Assembly (NCBI GenBank): GCA_964484045.1
Contig: CAZAEP010000175.1
Span: 1-5,601 of the forward strand
Source of the DNA: J134 sp964484045
Lineage (GTDB): Bacteria > Pseudomonadota > Alphaproteobacteria > Sphingomonadales > Rhodothalassiaceae
Length of the DNA: 5,601 nucleotides
Direction of reading: 5' to 3'
A model generated the notes under the pieces. It did not search any database and was not told where the DNA came from. It worked only from the letters and a program-made list of their open reading frames with translations. Positions 4,855 to 5,601 of the stretch are shown in pieces. Every line of letters begins with the position of its first letter. Position 1 is the stretch's first letter. The translations under genes were made by a program, and so were the position numbers.

Positions 4855-5601
4855 ATGCCGAACATCGATACGAGTTCTCTCTTTTTTTCCGGCCTTGTGG
4901 GGGCGCTTGCCGCCTGTTCCGGCGTCGTCGCCTCTTCCGCCGCCGCCGACGGCGATGCGCCCATCGAAGAGCTGATCATCGTCGGCACACGCGAGCCGGT
5001 CGACGCGGCGAAGCTCGGCTCGGCCGTCAGCGTCCTCGATCGCGCCGACCTCGAGGCCCGTCAGGTGCCCGTCCTGTCCACCATCCTGCGCGATCTGCCC
5101 GGACTCGAGGTGAGCCGGACCGGTCCCGTGGGGAGCCAGACGCAGATCCGCATCCGCGGTGCGGAGGGCAATCAGACGCTGGTCCTGATCGACGGCATCG
5201 AGGCCACCGACCCGGTGAGCAATTTCGAGTTCGACTTCGCCGATCTGCTGAGCACCGGCATCGAACGGGTCGAGGTCGTCCGCGGGCCGCAGAGCGCGCT
5301 TTACGGCTCCGAGGCGATCGGCGGGGTGATCAATATCGTCACCCGCGAGCCGAAAACCGGCCGCGCTTTCGAGGGCCTTGCCGAGGGCGGATCCTTCGGC
5401 ACCGTCCGCCTTGGCGCCACGGCGTCCGCAGGCGGCGAGCGGGGCGGCGCGACGCTGTCCGCCGGCTATTACGACAGCGACGGCGTCTCGGCATCGCCGG
5501 GCGGAAGCGAGCGCGACGGCTATCGCAATCTCACGCTTTCGGGCAAGCTCGTCGCGCGGCCCCGTGACGGTCTGACGCTCGGGGCGGTGGCGCGCTATGT
5601 C
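4855..5601 (+). CDS. btuB: TonB-dependent vitamin B12 receptor BtuB-like (5' part, runs off the window)
   Basis: The frame is open from ATG 4855 to the last base (249 codons, no stop), so the gene is partial; full-length family members have about 600-650 residues. Residues 1-31 look like a signal peptide (hydrophobic LFFSGLVGALAACSGVVA, then SSAAA/DG), though the n-region lacks Lys/Arg. IEELIIVGTRE (37-47) is a TonB-box-like segment. The plug domain follows: DLPGLEVSRTG (80-90), QIRIRGAEGNQTLVLIDGI (97-115), IERVEVVRGPQSALYGSEA (136-154) and IGGVINIVTREP (155-166), all hallmark plug motifs. Barrel strands begin near 175 (LAEGGSFGTVRLGATASAG). The receptor would import cobalamin across the outer membrane using TonB-ExbBD energy. 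The B12 specificity rests mainly on the cobalamin riboswitch in its leader, backed by similarity of the plug to BtuB. Confidence 0.92.
   Translation, partial: MPNIDTSSLFFSGLVGALAACSGVVASSAAADGDAPIEELIIVGTREPVDAAKLGSAVSVLDRADLEARQVPVLSTILRDLPGLEVSRTGPVGSQTQIRIRGAEGNQTLVLIDGIEATDPVSNFEFDFADLLSTGIERVEVVRGPQSALYGSEAIGGVINIVTREPKTGRAFEGLAEGGSFGTVRLGATASAGGERGGATLSAGYYDSDGVSASPGGSERDGYRNLTLSGKLVARPRDGLTLGAVARYV
4860..4888 (+). terminator. Terminator-like hairpin plus T-tract inside the first codons of the B12 receptor
   Basis: GAAC (4860-4863) pairs with GTTC (4874-4877) and TCG (4865-4867) with CGA (4871-4873), leaving one bulged A and the loop ATA: 7 bp in all. It is followed immediately by TCTCTTTTTTT (4878-4888). 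The shape is that of a weak intrinsic terminator placed within codons 2-12. It could be an attenuator linked to the riboswitch or a coincidence of coding sequence (Leu-Phe-Phe-Ser); the stem is short. Confidence 0.25.

Noticed and set aside
4632..5567. A 311-codon + strand frame covering the riboswitch end and the receptor start
   Set aside because: Its product is dominated by Arg-rich low-complexity sequence. The overlapping frame from 4855 carries all the TonB plug motifs and stays open to the window end.

Overview
The window looks like ordinary chromosome from a GC-rich Gram-negative bacterium, most likely an alphaproteobacterium (an inference from base composition, codon use and the protein families; no rRNA or marker gene is present). 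Most genes concern the cell envelope: two outer-membrane beta-barrels, the start of a third (a TonB-dependent receptor) and a small periplasmic binding protein. The other two are a ClpP-fold membrane-protease relative and a PAS-domain protein. There is no mobile element, CRISPR array, tRNA or rRNA.

Layout. At 1-669 (+) lies the 3' part of an SDH-family (ClpP-fold) serine proteinase gene. It is interrupted by an in-frame TAA at 79-81, after which reading could resume at GTG 88. A perfect 12-bp hairpin overlaps its stop codon and probably ends transcription from both sides. On the minus strand, 2540-1173 encodes a coiled-coil outer-membrane porin-like protein, followed 12 bp later by a small PstS-like periplasmic protein (1160-702). 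The Shine-Dalgarno of the second overlaps the stop codon of the first, so they are probably one operon. From about 2556 to 2740 there is a strikingly AT-rich divergent intergenic region. To its right, 2833-3852 (+) encodes an LpxR-family lipid A deacylase. It converges, with 20 bp between stop codons, on a minus-strand PAS_5-type protein (4370-3873).

The right end is a vitamin B12 uptake locus: a candidate promoter (4483-4511), a clear cobalamin riboswitch (about 4520-4692), a leader with a possible SD-sequestering hairpin, and a BtuB-like TonB-dependent receptor from 4855 running off the window. The expected logic is that adenosylcobalamin binding to the leader RNA lowers receptor synthesis when B12 is plentiful.

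I found no convincing new multi-gene system. The points most worth a second look are the internal stop in the protease gene, the AT-rich divergent regulatory region with a 9-bp direct repeat, the porin/binding-protein pair with two competing porin starts, and the hairpin plus T-tract inside the first codons of the B12 receptor.
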